DNA of 64,000 nucleotides from Nectonema munidae (taxonomy: Eukaryota; Nematomorpha; Nectonematoida; Nectonematidae). The position numbers and the translations under genes are program-made. Numbering within the stretch: position 1 is the first letter of the stretch; each line of letters starts with the position of its first letter. This document shows positions 46,201 to 58,647 of this stretch, in pieces. The stretch covers positions 1 to 64,000 of the forward strand of contig JAUIRK010000323.1 in NCBI GenBank assembly GCA_030549495.1, given 5' to 3'. Below the pieces are notes generated by a model. That model ran no database searches, had not been told where the DNA came from, and was given only the letters and a program-made list of their open reading frames with translations.

Positions 46201-48190
46201 ATATTCAAAAAAATTTATAGAGAGCCTTTGACTGATTTTTGGAAAATTTTTAAAACTTATCTAATTTTCAATTTTAATACATCTTTTTAAAAAAATATTA
46301 TACTGATTAAGCAAATGTTAAAAATGTTAGTTTTTAAACTATTATAAATCATTAATCATTTAACATATTTGGAATCAGCGCATAAAATTCTAAAGGAATA
46401 CATTTGAAAATTCTTTAATTTTTCTAATCTTACATTTTTCAGGCTCTTTTTATATTTCCACATATACTCAAATATATAGTACCATTATATATTTTTAGAA
46501 TTCTCTCATCATGCCATCTAACAATATTTTAAGATTTTATTCAGTTATTTTTTATTATTTAAAAAAAGGAGTCATTTTTCTTTAAAAAATTTACTTTATG
46601 ATTTCTATAACAAGTATTCTTTTCAGATAAGCACTCCGTTATATTCTATATCTTTATCTATAAACTACGCGGTTTTAAAATTTTGCTAGGAGCTGAGATT
46701 TCGTAAAACACCTCTAAAAAATATATACACATACACTACTTATACCGTTATCGATACAGAATCTCAATTTGTATGTTTTGGAGCAACAAATTTAAGCATG
46801 CTTACTCCTGACAATAAAGAAATAACTTAGAGCACGGATTTCGTAGAAAACTATGGGTAAACATTTTTTACTTTTTATGCCATTATCAATGAAAACGCTT
46901 TCAAACATTTATTGGATTTGGTAAAAACTTTCAACGATCCTTCATACATACAAAAAGATTAATACATTATAAATGATAAAATACCGACTATTTGGATCGA
47001 AGGGAGAAACATATGTACCAAGTCCTGCTTTGCGCGTAGCAATGAGGGAACCAAATTGTAACTATAATGAACTTTTAAACTGAATTATTGCACAAGAACG
47101 TAAATTTTAATTTCCGATATCTATAAGAAATTTTCTTTCAATTTACCCCATCTTTGAATTGAACTTTGTACAAGCCATTTTTTTCTTTGTAATGAACTGA
47201 TTGATTACACTGAAAATGAGATAGTGTAATCAAGGGGCTAACAACAACTTTGTAAAATTTAGCCATCATCTTTAGTAAAACTTTAGTTAACTTTTAAAAC
47301 TCTTAAAATTTCATAACTTTTTAATATTCCCCAATATTTAATTATTTCTAATCTCTATATAATCCAAATAGATAAATAAATAAAAACAAAAGATAATAAC
47401 CTAGATAATCACATACATGCCTCACGAAACGAAAAATTAATAAATTTTTGTTGTTAATATTCAATGATTGATGTTTATAAAAAATTTATATAGGATAATT
47501 CACTTATTTCCTCTACTTAGAAATTATTAACATGCATGTCCAAATTAATCTTTCAAAAAATACTAAATCTTTTTCAAGAAAAAATTTTGTCTTGTAAGGT
47601 TTAAATAAAATAATGAAAAATAAAGTTTTAAAAAAATATAGTATAAGAAGAGTTTTTTCAATTTTAATGATTTGGTAATAATTGATACTAATTTATTAGG
47701 ACCGTTTGCTTCGAGTTATAATTTTTTTTTCCTAATTTTCTAAACATAAAAAGATTAGCGTGTATTTTAATATTTTAAAATTTCGAATAATTGTAAAATG
47801 ATTTTTCGATCTAATTATTTTAGTTAGGAGAGAAAAGTATCTCTAAAATTTCCATTCATATACAAGACAATATTAGAGTCTTTTGGACTGAACTATTTGC
47901 AAAAAAATCAAAGCTTGATTCGAATCCAAAAATAGCACCTTTTATATCCAAACATTTAGAATCTAGACATACACAGCCATGCTGTTGCAATACTTTTCTC
48001 AATAATACAAAAGTAAACAGCCATTAGTTGTTAAAAGTATTATTATTCGTCATTTGCTGTACGGAAAAAAATTAATTTTATTATATATAGATTAAACATT
48101 CGAACCTATATTGATCAAAATATTTAAATAGCGTGGAAATTATTAAAAGTTAAATATTTTAATATTTCATTAACTAATTTCCAATAACTT
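46201..48190. other. AT-rich stretch without a recognised gene
   Basis: 46369-46550 is a diverged copy of the dispersed repeat at 19312-19500. Nothing else was recognised. Confidence 0.45.
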
Positions 48191-48198
48191 GCACATTC

Positions 48199-48550
48199 TC
48201 ATTTTGCTTTTCCAAATTTGCCTCTTTGCTTTGAAAGAGGTATGATCGCAGATAATGGAGAAAGTATAGAGTTGAATCTTTTCTCATGACTCTTTCTCTT
48301 TTGCATGTACTTGTTACTGTTCAGAGCTATTGAGTAGAGAAGTTTTTGAATATCCAAGGGATAAACGTTTGGCTTCTCATCCAAAGAATTGGCGGAGTAG
48401 AAGAAAAAGATTGGCTTCGTTGTAACTCTTTCTCCTTTGCTTTTCATTATAAAGCGCATCTCTGCCTCTTTTAAAGCCAGAAAGAGTGAGAGTGTAAGGA
48501 CGAGGAACAACTTCTAAAATAATTTCATAAAGATTCACGATATTCAGCTT
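48199..48550 (-). pseudogene. Coding-like fragment of unknown origin
   Basis: Two overlapping minus-strand frames share one composition change. The upstream part reads EVVPRPYTLTLSGFKRGRDA in one frame. The downstream part reads SANSLDEKPNVYPLDIQKLL in another. Less AT-rich than its surroundings. It could be a decayed gene fragment, but no domain was recognised. Confidence 0.2.
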
Positions 48551-48555
48551 TTTAA

Positions 48556-48661
48556 CCCATTTAAGACCAAGCAAAGCACACGAGTTTAGTAATTACTATT
48601 TAATTCCATTTAAAGTAGGAATTCGTCTGCGTTCCCTTTGGGAACATTGGTCGTAAATGGG
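48556..48661. mobile_element. TTAA miniature element, piggyBac-like
   Basis: TTAA at 48552-48555 and 48662-48665. The ends are CCCATTTAAGACCAA and (minus) CCCATTTACGACCAA. It is 106 bp and contains TTCGTCTGCG. Confidence 0.85.
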
Positions 48662-48665
48662 TTAA

Positions 48666-51335
48666 ATAGAAAAGTGTTGCATGCACTCTCAAAGCGAAAC
48701 TCAGTTGCAACGGATTTTTGACAAGGAGTTTTAGAATCAAGCATGCAATTGAAATTATATTGTTTGCATAAACTAAAAAAGAACAATTTTAAGCTGCGAG
48801 CAGCATTCAATTCTACCAAAGGGTTGCCTGGCAGCAATAAAATTGCGTATATGAATTCTTATATAATTCCATCTACTTTGGTAAAAAATAATTATTTTTT
48901 TATTATTCGCAGTTATTTTGCATATTTTGTTTATGAATTTAAAAATACTTTTTTTTTGACTTAAATTAGTGTCAAAATGTAAATTAATTGAAAAAAAATT
49001 GTAAAAAAAATTGGTTTTGCCCGGTGCAAATGATTTTCGGGGTGGGAGAAGGGAGGTGGCGATTTTGGCCGAGTTTTTTATAGCTTTAGCGTGGTTTGTG
49101 TTTATGCATGAGAGCCGTGTAACACGCGAGTCTGTTTGCCTCCACTCATTCTTTTTATAAAACTTACAGCAGTGAAAGGAGGGTGGGCTTTTAATTTTTG
49201 CATTATGTCTTCAATTTTGAAAATGCGTATAATTTGCGGGCTGTTATAGTCATTACTCATTACCTATAGCTGTGTAATTGTTTCATGCGGATGTAGTATT
49301 ATCAGAAACACATCACACTTGGATTCAAATGGAACAAACTCTGCTACACTACTATAAAATTGTATTTGCGAAAATAGCGTGAGTATTCTAGTATTTCTTC
49401 CTGCTAATTTAATGGATGCTAGATCACTACACGAATTGGCCGCAGCAGTCACGTGTTTTACACGCGAGTAAAAAATGAAATTGCCCCTTCTTGAGTTAAA
49501 TAACCCATTAGCAGCCTCGTAATTTCAGTTTTAAATCTAGGAAACGCCCGGGTTTCGGTTTCACACATGCATGGATATTGAAAGTTTACGCTTTACTTCC
49601 CCTATATAGACTACACTTCTAGATGTTAGAAATTGGAGAAAGGATGTAATCATTATGATCTGACGTTATATTTGTTACATGTCTTGATGATGACTTCAAA
49701 ATTTCAAGCTTTGTCAAAAATGTAGGTGTTTTTTAACCAAAAACTTTATATCAGGCAAGGTTTGTGAGAAAAAAAGCACATCTTCAAGGACAATAGAAAT
49801 TTGTGAATGCACGTTAGTAAATATTAAGTAGATATATAATCTTATTCTTTATTGATGCAAGGGTCTCACACTTCAAAGCAACATGCCACATGTTGGGTCT
49901 AAGCAAGGTATTTTTCTTGTTGTTGAGTCTGTAACTCTAAAATAGTTTATTTAGTGTTTTTGTCTAAAATAGTGTATTTATAATTCACTTATAAGTTCAC
50001 TATTTCAGTTATAAGCATTTGGTTATGCTCAAAGATATCAAACAAATATTTTGTAAAAATCAGTGATCTTGTCTAAAAAACTATGACATTATAAATATTT
50101 GATGACGTTATCAAGTTGCGAAACCTGCCAAAATTGTGATATTCCTCAACTCGTAAATTCTTTTAGTGCTAACGTGGAGATGAAGGGGTATGGAGCAAAA
50201 TTAGCGCAAATCACTACCCCCTAAAGACGAAATATGGCTTTTTACTAAAGGCAAATTTTTAAGTTCAAAAAATTTACACAAAAAATATATATAACATACG
50301 GTGAAAATAGTAACTATAATTTTTCTTTGTATCGCACACATTTGACATATAAAACAATTTTTGAATAACCTTTATAAAAAACTTACTATCAAATACAACT
50401 CATTCGGTATATGGAGAGAATGTTGATCTTTCAGCATCATGCATGATTAAACTCCCGTATTAAATATTTGAAAAGTTTATATAAAAGAATTTCACAAAAA
50501 TTTTCTAAAACCAGTGTGGTTTATAATCAAAGTAGTTGAAAATGGATTGAATTATGCCTCCTGATTATTTATATTTCAAGAACCATGCATACAATTCCAC
50601 GCGCAAAACCAAGCTATCCGAAAGATGATATCATAATTGGAATCACTCGCTGTAAGAATAAGCCCTGAGTTCAAAAACCTCCTCCTGGCCGTATGTAGAG
50701 TCTCCACTTTTATATTGAAGCTAACGCCAGAATATATTTTTGCAGGTAACACGTGTCTCCCACCCATGCAATTCCTGCAAACCACGCACGGGTTCGTTCG
50801 CTACAGATAGTAAACTAAAATCTACATGTGCACCAATATATCATAGTAATTTTCCTTATAATTTATATGGGAAATTTAAAATACTTAGTTCCCATTTGCT
50901 ATTTCTCGTATTTCTTTCATTTTTATTATTTATGTCGTCATCATTTGCAATCATTTTAGAATCTAATACTCCATCGGTCCATGATTTTTAAGTTAAGAAT
51001 GTTTTGAACAAATATACGGGTTGGAGAAGGTCTCCTAAATTAAACGTGAGATTATCATAGCCTTATAATATGTAGGTTCGATAAATAAATAGATGGAAAA
51101 ACAATGAAAATATAGTGGAGATTCATTACCAACAGTAAGAACAAAAAAGAATTTCGTTATAATCAGGCCGCTCAAAAATTCACTTCAAAAGTAAAAAAAT
51201 TGACCTATAATTTTAAAAAATAAACATTTTAACAAAAAATTGACTTCATTTTTACAATCATTCTTTTTTCCCTTAATTTCTCCTTGAAATGTTTCTCTTT
51301 TTCCAATAATTTTTTCAGTTTTTGTAAATGATTTA
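48666..51335. other. Long stretch without a recognised gene
   Basis: Mixed composition, with somewhat more GC at 49020-49160 and 50560-50800. Open frames here are short and lack domain character. It may be host non-coding DNA. Confidence 0.4.
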
Positions 51336-51339
51336 TTAA

Positions 51340-51578
51340 CCGGTTATCGACCACAGTCGACAAATGTCGACTTTACAAAAATGTGAATCGTCTGCGTTTT
51401 TTAATGCTTTTTAATACAAATCTTCTGCTTTATACTAGTTACCGTCTGATTATTCTGGTAGTTAACGGATTCACTTTGAGGCATGGGTTTTCTATCGTCT
51501 GCTTTCTTTCTCAATGAGTTTTTATATAAATTAAGCAGACGATTTTTGGGCACTGGTGTCCCATTGTGCCTGAAAGGG
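51340..51578. mobile_element. TTAA miniature element, piggyBac-like
   Basis: TTAA at 51336-51339 and 51579-51582. The left tip is CCGGTTATCGACCACA and the right tip (minus) is CCCTTTCAGGCACAA. It is 239 bp, with internal CTTCTGCTTT, CGTCTGATTATTCTGG and several CGTCTGC motifs. The two halves resemble each other, so it may be an older composite. Confidence 0.65.
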
Positions 51579-52497
51579 TTAATCTAGCCACATTGATTGT
51601 TTTGGATAAAACTTTTTCCGATATTTCAATCTATTTCTCTATTATAAAAAGTTTGTCCAAAACACCAAAAATATTTTTTCTGAGAAAAACTAAAAATGTT
51701 AAGAATAAAGTATTTAAAAGTAAACAAATTTATTTATAAAAACTAGACAAACGTTATGATTTATTAAAAAAAATCTTGCTTGTCATTATTTAACTTACCG
51801 TTATGTTTAATTTAAATGTGGCATTAGGTTCACTGAAAAACACATTTTTTCATTATTCCATTACGAGAAAGGAAATTTCGCAATCTGAAGGTAAACTTGA
51901 CTTATTTCGACGTGCCTATTCAGCACACCATAGTAATCCTAATTATTGTCAGTCGTTACGTACAATAGTAGTAACGTTACGCTTGGAAAATACGATACGA
52001 TACGAAAGCTTTTTTTGTAAAAAAAAATACAAACTAATATAAATATCAAAGTTCAGTACGATTTCTATCTTTGGTATACGTTTTATTTTATCTAACCTGT
52101 GCGCTGTGTAAATAGATTTTTCAAGTTCAAACCTGTTACTTGAGTGATATCATATTCGAGTCAATAAGGTTTTGTGATTTATTTGTTCATCACAAACACA
52201 TGTAATATAATCGATAAAAATATCATATATCATTTATATATCATTGATATAAAATCTAATCATACAAAAGATTAAATAGCACATTTATTTATTTCTTTTA
52301 TTTATTTATTTATATACAAGAGAAAATAAATTATTACTGCTTCTGCACTTTGAAGTAATGAATTTTTCTGATCTGAAATATCTGTTAAGTGATAAAATAG
52401 AAAAGATTTAACTGGTTTTTTGACAGTCCCCATATTATATGAGTTTCGAATGGACTTCACTTTTTTACAGTTACGTATTCTTGTAGAGAGTGTCTGG

Positions 52498-52690
52498 TCA
52501 AAACGGCCAAAATTAAAACGGCCAAAACCAAAACGGCCGAAACCAAAACAGCCGAAAACCAAAACGGCCGAAACTAAAACGGCCGAAAACCAAAACAGCC
52601 GAAACCAAAACGGCCGAAAACCAAAACGGCCCAAAATGGAAACGGCCAAAAACCAAAATGACCTAAAACCAGAACGCGCAAAAACCTAAA
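52498..52690 (+). repeat. Left subterminal array of a repeat of about 14 bp
   Basis: About a dozen units of AAAACGGCCGAAACC and variants (CAGCCG, CGGCCAAAA), becoming diverged inward. The open frame read through it (Lys/Pro/Arg-rich) is a by-product of the repeat. Confidence 0.95.
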
Positions 52691-53441
52691 AAGTGTTTAA
52701 CTAAAAAGTTGGATAATTTTATGGAATTGAAAAGTGATATATATTATTTTGTTACCAGAAATGGAATAACTCACTACTTTTTTCAAAACATGCCTGTTTC
52801 AATTTTGCCTTTTTTTACGTTACTAAAATTCTTTTTGTTTTCATTTTTCTGTTGAGCAAAAAAAATCTACTGGGTATAATTCATTGACTAAATTTTATCT
52901 TTACTTATGGAATTTATAATTAAATAAGTTTTTAAAAAAAATATAAATCATTCACTTTCTTAAATGAGTAAAAACCGTTCTTAGTAAGAAACAACTTAAT
53001 CTTGCTGACTAAATGAATACGGAAAGTCTTAAAATAAATGAAAAACGTCATGGCTACAAAACGTTCAAAACCCATTGAATATGTTTATGGCAAACTAAAC
53101 TTCTACACCGTCAGTTTTTTATTTGGCAAGTTATTGCCTTTATAATGCTTGTTTTTATTGAAACACAAAATACGAATGATGGCATAAAAGCAGTTATTTT
53201 TGGGACAAAACATATGTGATCTATCGATGACAAATGAAAGAAAAAACAAGTCATTTAATCAAACAATCAATCAATCAGACAAGAGAACATTTTGCTTCAT
53301 TATTTTCCTTCCTACAAAATGATTCTTTAGCTTCTAGCTTCTTATTATCTCTATCTTTCACTTCACACAAGATAACTAGTCGTATCATAAATTTTCATTC
53401 GCATTTTTTTGTTAAACTTTCTTTTCAATTTTCAACATAGA

Positions 53442-53511
53442 ATGTCCCGAATAAAAATCAAAAAGTGCACGTTGTGCAATCAGTACTTCACGTCAAAACA
53501 TCTCTGTGAAG
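53442..53511 (+). CDS. Putative mini-exon with a zinc-knuckle-like motif
   Basis: An acceptor-like TTCAACATAG is followed by ATG and MSRIKIKKCTLCNQYFTSKH, then LCE, and a donor GTAAGG at 53512. The C-x2-C-x7-H-x2-C spacing resembles a small zinc-binding knuckle. It lies inside the foldback-like element and could be the remains of its own or a captured gene. No following exon was found. Confidence 0.25.
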
Positions 53512-53691
53512 GTAAGGTTTAAATTCATATTAAATAGATGTATGTGAAGAGAAGAAACTTTGTAATCCTCTCAAAACATGTATAAATCTGGTTGGTCAAA
53601 GATTCACTTCACGAGGGCTTAACTGTATATATTGTTTCATTTTTTAGCAAATTCAAAAACATCAGAAAATTTTACTTTTCAAGCAAAATGC

Positions 53692-54150
53692 AGTCAACCC
53701 TCAATACTCCGGAACTCGTTAATCCGAAAACCTCGCTTTCCGGTCAAAAAATAAGGACACCCCATTTTTAATGGGAATTTTCTATTGATCCGAAACTTCA
53801 GTTACCGGAAATTTTTTTTGCCTATAACTTATTTACTTAATACAAAAATAGCGGAATTTTATGTTTGAAATTTTTTTTTTATCGATTTGTGCTTTTTCAA
53901 ACTTTTGTTTCTGAATCTAGTTTCAACAAGTTCTAAAAAGGTTTTTGTGTTTCTTTAAAAAAATTTATTTTAAAGTTTTTTGAGTTGAATTTTTTTTAAA
54001 AATTATTCATAAATTTTTATTTAGACCTTATTAATTTTTAATTTTTAAATTTATTTTTAAACTACATTGAAACAAACTACAATTAAAAGTTCTATTCTCG
54101 ATTTTCGAGTTCAAATTTTGCCTTTACGCTAAGTAGAGTGTGTTGCGTTC
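53692..54150. mobile_element. Pogo/Tigger-like end fragment
   Basis: CAGTCAACCCTCAATACTCC, then CTCGTTAATCCG and CTCGCTTTCCGG, resembles Tigger-type termini. No matching opposite end was found before or after the TTAA palindrome, so it is a fragment nested in the foldback-like element. Confidence 0.4.
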
Positions 54151-54479
54151 TTAACCCTATTTATGCTGGGGGGGGGGGGGGGCTTAAAACGCCCTCTTCA
54201 CTAAAAAATTAATTGTAGAAAATTGGCTGAATCATATCCCTTCAAATTTTGTGACTTTTCCTAAAATCGCTAGCTGCATCTTTTGAAACCATTTTCATGG
54301 TAGTTGAATGACCCTTTCAGCAAAATTTTGACATTATCTGTACTTAACCTTATAACTTAGGATCTATATTATATAATACCCTGAAAATTTATAATTATAT
54401 ACAATTTGGAACGCATAACACTTTATATATTTAATTTTTTCAATAATCATGGCTACTTTTTAGAAAATGTCAATCAAAA

Positions 54480-55690
54480 TTTGATTTATCAAAAATGTAT
54501 CTAATAAAATATACCTTCAAATTTTACATAAAATATATGTTTTTATACTAAATCGGTCATGCTGTTTTCATTTCTGGATTCATTTTTTACATTTAGGATT
54601 TGAAAATACCTATAAGTGTTAATAAAATTTGCAGTTTACATCTGAAAATTGTCTCCAAAATATTCCTTCACATTTTACATAAAATAAATATTTTATACCA
54701 AATCGATCATGTTGTTTTCATTTCTGGACTCATTTTTTACATTTAGGATTTGAAAATACCTATAAGTGTTCATCAAATTTGCGGTTAACTTCTGAAAATT
54801 GTCTCCAAAATCATTCCTTCACATTTTACATAAAATATATGTGTCATAATAAATCGGCCATGCTGTTTTCATTTCTTGACTCATTTTTTACGTTTAGGAT
54901 GTGAAAATACCTATAAGTATTAATGAAATTTGCGGTTTACTTCTAAAAATTGTTTCCAAAAACATTCATTCAAATTTTACTATTAAATATATGTTTTTAT
55001 ACCAAATCACCCATGCTAGTTTCATTTATGGACTCAATGTTTGCAGTTTTAATTTGAAAATACCTCTAAGTATCAATCAAATTTGGGTTTAGTTCTAAAA
55101 TTTGTTTTAAAAAATATTGATTCAAATTTTACTTGAAATATATGTTTCTATAGCAAATAGATCATGTTGATTTCATTTCTGAACACAGTTTTCGCATTTA
55201 GAGATCTTACTGCTAGTGTCAATCAAATTTGCGGTTTATGTGGAAAAACTATATCCCAAAATATTCTCTCTAATTTTACATGAAATATATGTTTTTATAT
55301 CAATTTGACCATGATAATTTTTATTTTTGAAATCATTTTTTGCATTTAGAGGTTTTAAATGTCTGAAAGTATCAATCAAATGTTCGATTTACGTCTAATG
55401 TCTACAGAAATATTTTTGAAATTTAAATAAAATATCTGTTTTTATGCCAAATGGAAGATGCTGGTTTCATTTTTGGACTCAGTTTTGGCATTTATGGTTT
55501 TAAAATATCTGAAAGCTTCAATCAGATTTGGGTTTACTTCTAGATATTGTCTTCAAAAATATTTTCAAAAAAATAAAATATCTGTTTTATACCAATTCGA
55601 CTATGCTTATTTTATTTCTGTACTGGATTTTGGATAATACGGTTAAAAAATATCTCAAGGTGGCAATTGAATTAGTAATGTATGCCTGAA
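54480..55690 (-). repeat. Left-arm tandem array of the 150-bp unit
   Basis: About eight units at 149-151 bp spacing (phrases like CATGCTGTTTTCATTTCTGG near 54558, 54708, 54859 and 55010), in reverse orientation to the arrays at 5990-7430 and 56490-58060. Confidence 0.9.
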
Positions 55691-56489
55691 AATCAGTTCT
55701 GTAAAAAATTTTCAAAAAATGGCTGCATATTAGATATATACTTCAATAATAATAATTTATCTTAGACTTTTTAATCAGTATCGTGTATTTTATTATCAGG
55801 CCTGAATATTTGTCAACCAATCTCATTTCAAAGGTTTTTTTCTGATTAATCATTCGGAATGTTCATTGTTCAATTACAAAAAGTTGTCCACGTTCTTCAT
55901 CTAAAAAAATATTTCTTTGACGCAAAAGGAAAAAGATGGACAAATTCAATTTAAATTAAAAATATCTTGATAGTGACTAAATTCTCACATATTGGCATCT
56001 GTTCCATTTTTGATAAATCCTACCTATTCTAAATTTTCAGATTTCCTACCCATCTTAGCTAAATGTTAATTGTAATCCATATGATAAGCTTTAGATTTAA
56101 ATATTTTTCATTTGTAAAAGAGGAACTTCTTTTTCACAGTCAAAATCTTTTTGAAGCATCTATTTTATAATTAAACCACTTCCTAGTTCATTAGAACATG
56201 GTAGATCTTCCATTTAGTCAGGATACATATTTTTTTAATTATTTGTTTTGATCACATGTTCTCTTTTCAAATAGTTTTCAACTTTGTTCCTTCTCTCATA
56301 CAAATTTTCAAAAGATTTTATAATACGTTTTGTTTTTTTTAATAAATATTTCATACTCAAGATGATTGTAGAAAGTATTATAAGCCAAAATATACAAAAA
56401 AAAAAAGTATATTTTTACTATATACCTAATTTGCAGCCATTTTTTGAAAATTTTTACAGAACTGATTTTCAGGCATACATTACTAATTC

Positions 56490-58060
56490 AATTGCCATTT
56501 CGAGATAATTTTTAACCGTATTATCCAAAATCCAGTACAGAAATAAAATAAGCATAGTCGATTTGGTATAAAACAGATATTTTATTTTTTTGAAGACAGT
56601 ATCTAGAAGTAAACTGCAAATCTGATTGAAGCTTTCAGATATTTTAAAACCATAAATGCCAAACCTGAGTCTATAAATGAAACCAGCATCTTCCATTTGG
56701 CATAAAAACAGATATTTTATTTAAATTTCAAAAATATTCCTGTAGACATTAGACGTAAATCGAACATTTGATTGACACTTTCAGACATTTAAAACCTCTA
56801 AATGCAAAAAAATGATTTCAGAAATAAAAATTATCATGGTCGAATTGGTATAAAAACATATATTTCATCTAAAATTAGAGAGAAAATTTTGGGATATAGA
56901 AATCATAATGATCTATTTGCTATAAAAACATATATTTTATGTAAAATTTGAATCAATATTTTTGGAAACAAATTTTAGAACTAAACGCAAATTTGATTCA
57001 TACTTATCGGTATTTTCAAATTTAAACTGCAAAAATTGAGTCCAAAATGAAACTAACATGGTTGATTTGGTATAAAAACATATTTTTAATTTAAAATTTG
57101 AATGAATGTTTTTGGAGACAATTTTTAGAAGTAAACCGCAAATTTGATTAACACTTATAGGTATTTTCACATCCTAAATGTAAAAAATGAAAACAGCATG
57201 ATTGATTTTGTATAAAAACATATATTTCATGTAAAATTGAGAGAATATTTTTGGAAATAGCTTTTAGAAGTAAACCGCAAATTTGATTGACATTGACAGA
57301 TATTTTAAAACCTCTAAATGTGAAAAATGAGTTCAGAAATGAAAATAGCATGGTTGATTTAGTATAAAAACATATATTTCATTGTAAAATTTGAATGAAT
57401 GTATTTGGAGACAATTTTTATAAGTAAACCGCAAATTTAATTAACACTTATAGGTATTTTCACATCTTAAACGTAAAAAATGAGTCCAGAAATGAAACTA
57501 GCATGGCCGATTTAGTATTTTACATATATTTCATTGTAAAATTTGAATGAATGTTTTTGAAGATAATTTTTAGAAGTAAACCGCAAATTTGATTAACACT
57601 TATTGGTATTTTCAGATCCTAATCGTAAAAAATGAGTCCTGAAATGAAACCAGCATGGCCGATTTAGTATAACACATATATTTTATGTAAAATGTGAAGG
57701 AATGTTTTTGGAGCCAATTTTCAGAAGTAAACCGCAAATTTGATTAACACTTATAAGTATTTTCAAATCCTAAATGTAAAAAATGAGTCCAGAAATGAAA
57801 ACAACATGATCGATTTGGTATAAAATATTTATTTTATGTAAAATGTGAAGGAATATTTTGGAGACAATTTTCAGATGTAAACTGCAAATTTTATTAACAC
57901 TTATAGGTATTTTCAAATCCTAAATGTAAAAAATGAATCCAGAAATGAAAACAGCATGACCGATTTAGTATAAAAACATATATTTTATGTAAAATTTGAA
58001 GGTATATTTTATTAGATACATTTTTGATCAATTAAAATTTTGATTGACATTTTCTAAAAA
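56490..58060 (+). repeat. Right-arm tandem array of the 150-bp unit
   Basis: About eleven units, one of them shortened near 56900. Units near the outer end are most alike. The order of the inner, diverged units follows the array at 5990-7430 closely, so both copies descend from one founder. Confidence 0.9.
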
Positions 58061-58487
58061 GTAGCCATGATTATTGAAAAAATTAAATATATAAAGTGTT
58101 ATGCGTTTCAAACTGTATATAATTATAAATTTTCAGGGTATTATATAATATAGATCCTAAGTTATAAGGTTAAGTACAGATAATGTCAAAATTTGGCTGA
58201 AAAATTTTAATTTTTGATTTTGATTGACAGTTTTGAACATGAAAGGGTCATTCAACTACCACGAAAATGGTTTCAAAAGATGCAGCTAGCGATTTTAGGA
58301 AAAGTCACAAAATTTGAAGGGATATGATTCAGCCAATTTTCTACAATTAATTTTTTAGTCAAGGGGGGGGGGCGTTTTACGCCCCCGAGCACTAATAGGG
58401 TTAAAATACTTGCAAACTTATTTGTTAAAAAATAAGTCAAAAGTGATTTTGATTTAAAATATTTCAGATTTTGTTATTGGCTATTTA

Positions 58488-58632
58488 GGTTTTCGGCCGT
58501 TTTGGTTTCGCCCGTTTTGATTTTTGGCCGTTTTGGTTTAGACCGTTTGGGTTTTCGGCCGTTTTGGTTTCGGCCGTTTTGATTTTTGGCTGTTTTGGTT
58601 TCAGCCGTTTTGGTTTTCGGCCGTTTTGACTA
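58488..58632 (-). repeat. Right subterminal array of a repeat of about 14 bp
   Basis: About ten units of GGTTTTCGGCCGTTTT and variants, the reverse complement of the array at 52498-52690. Confidence 0.95.
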
Positions 58633-58647
58633 GGAACCCTTGTAGAG

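Larger units (their letters stand above)
54155..58400. mobile_element. Palindromic TTAA element, complete copy
   Basis: TTAA at 54151-54154 and 58401-58404. The left tip is CCCTATTTATGCTGG and the right tip (minus) is CCCTATTAGTGCTCG. Terminal regions of about 270 bp are inverted copies (both carry GCTAGCTGCATC or its complement). The left arm runs to about 55740, the right arm starts near 56405, and a unique spacer of about 665 bp lies between. The arms differ in length because they hold different numbers of 150-bp units. It is non-coding, and piggyBac-like by target site. Confidence 0.9.
52489..58638. mobile_element. 6.15-kb foldback-like element with 9-bp target duplication
   Basis: CTTGTAGAG occurs at 52480-52488 and 58639-58647. 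The left end reads AGTGTCTGGTCAAAACGGCC. The right end on the minus strand reads GGTTCCTAGTCAAAACGGCC. Just inside each end lies an array of a repeat of about 14 bp (CGGCCGAAAACCAAAA type), inverted between ends. Inverted subterminal arrays plus a 9-bp duplication are the hallmarks of Foldback/MULE-type elements. Inside are a pogo-like tip, a zinc-knuckle-like mini-exon and the TTAA palindrome. No transposase was recognised. Confidence 0.75.

Noticed and set aside
49264-50991. Several 60-80 residue frames in the 49-51 kb stretch
   Set aside because: They are short, with no domain character, no splice support and no repeat relationship.
52420-52689. Lys/Pro/Arg-rich open frame that looks like a repetitive protein
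   Set aside because: It is a read-through of the ~14-bp repeat array. The inverted array at 58488-58632 gives the same on the other strand.
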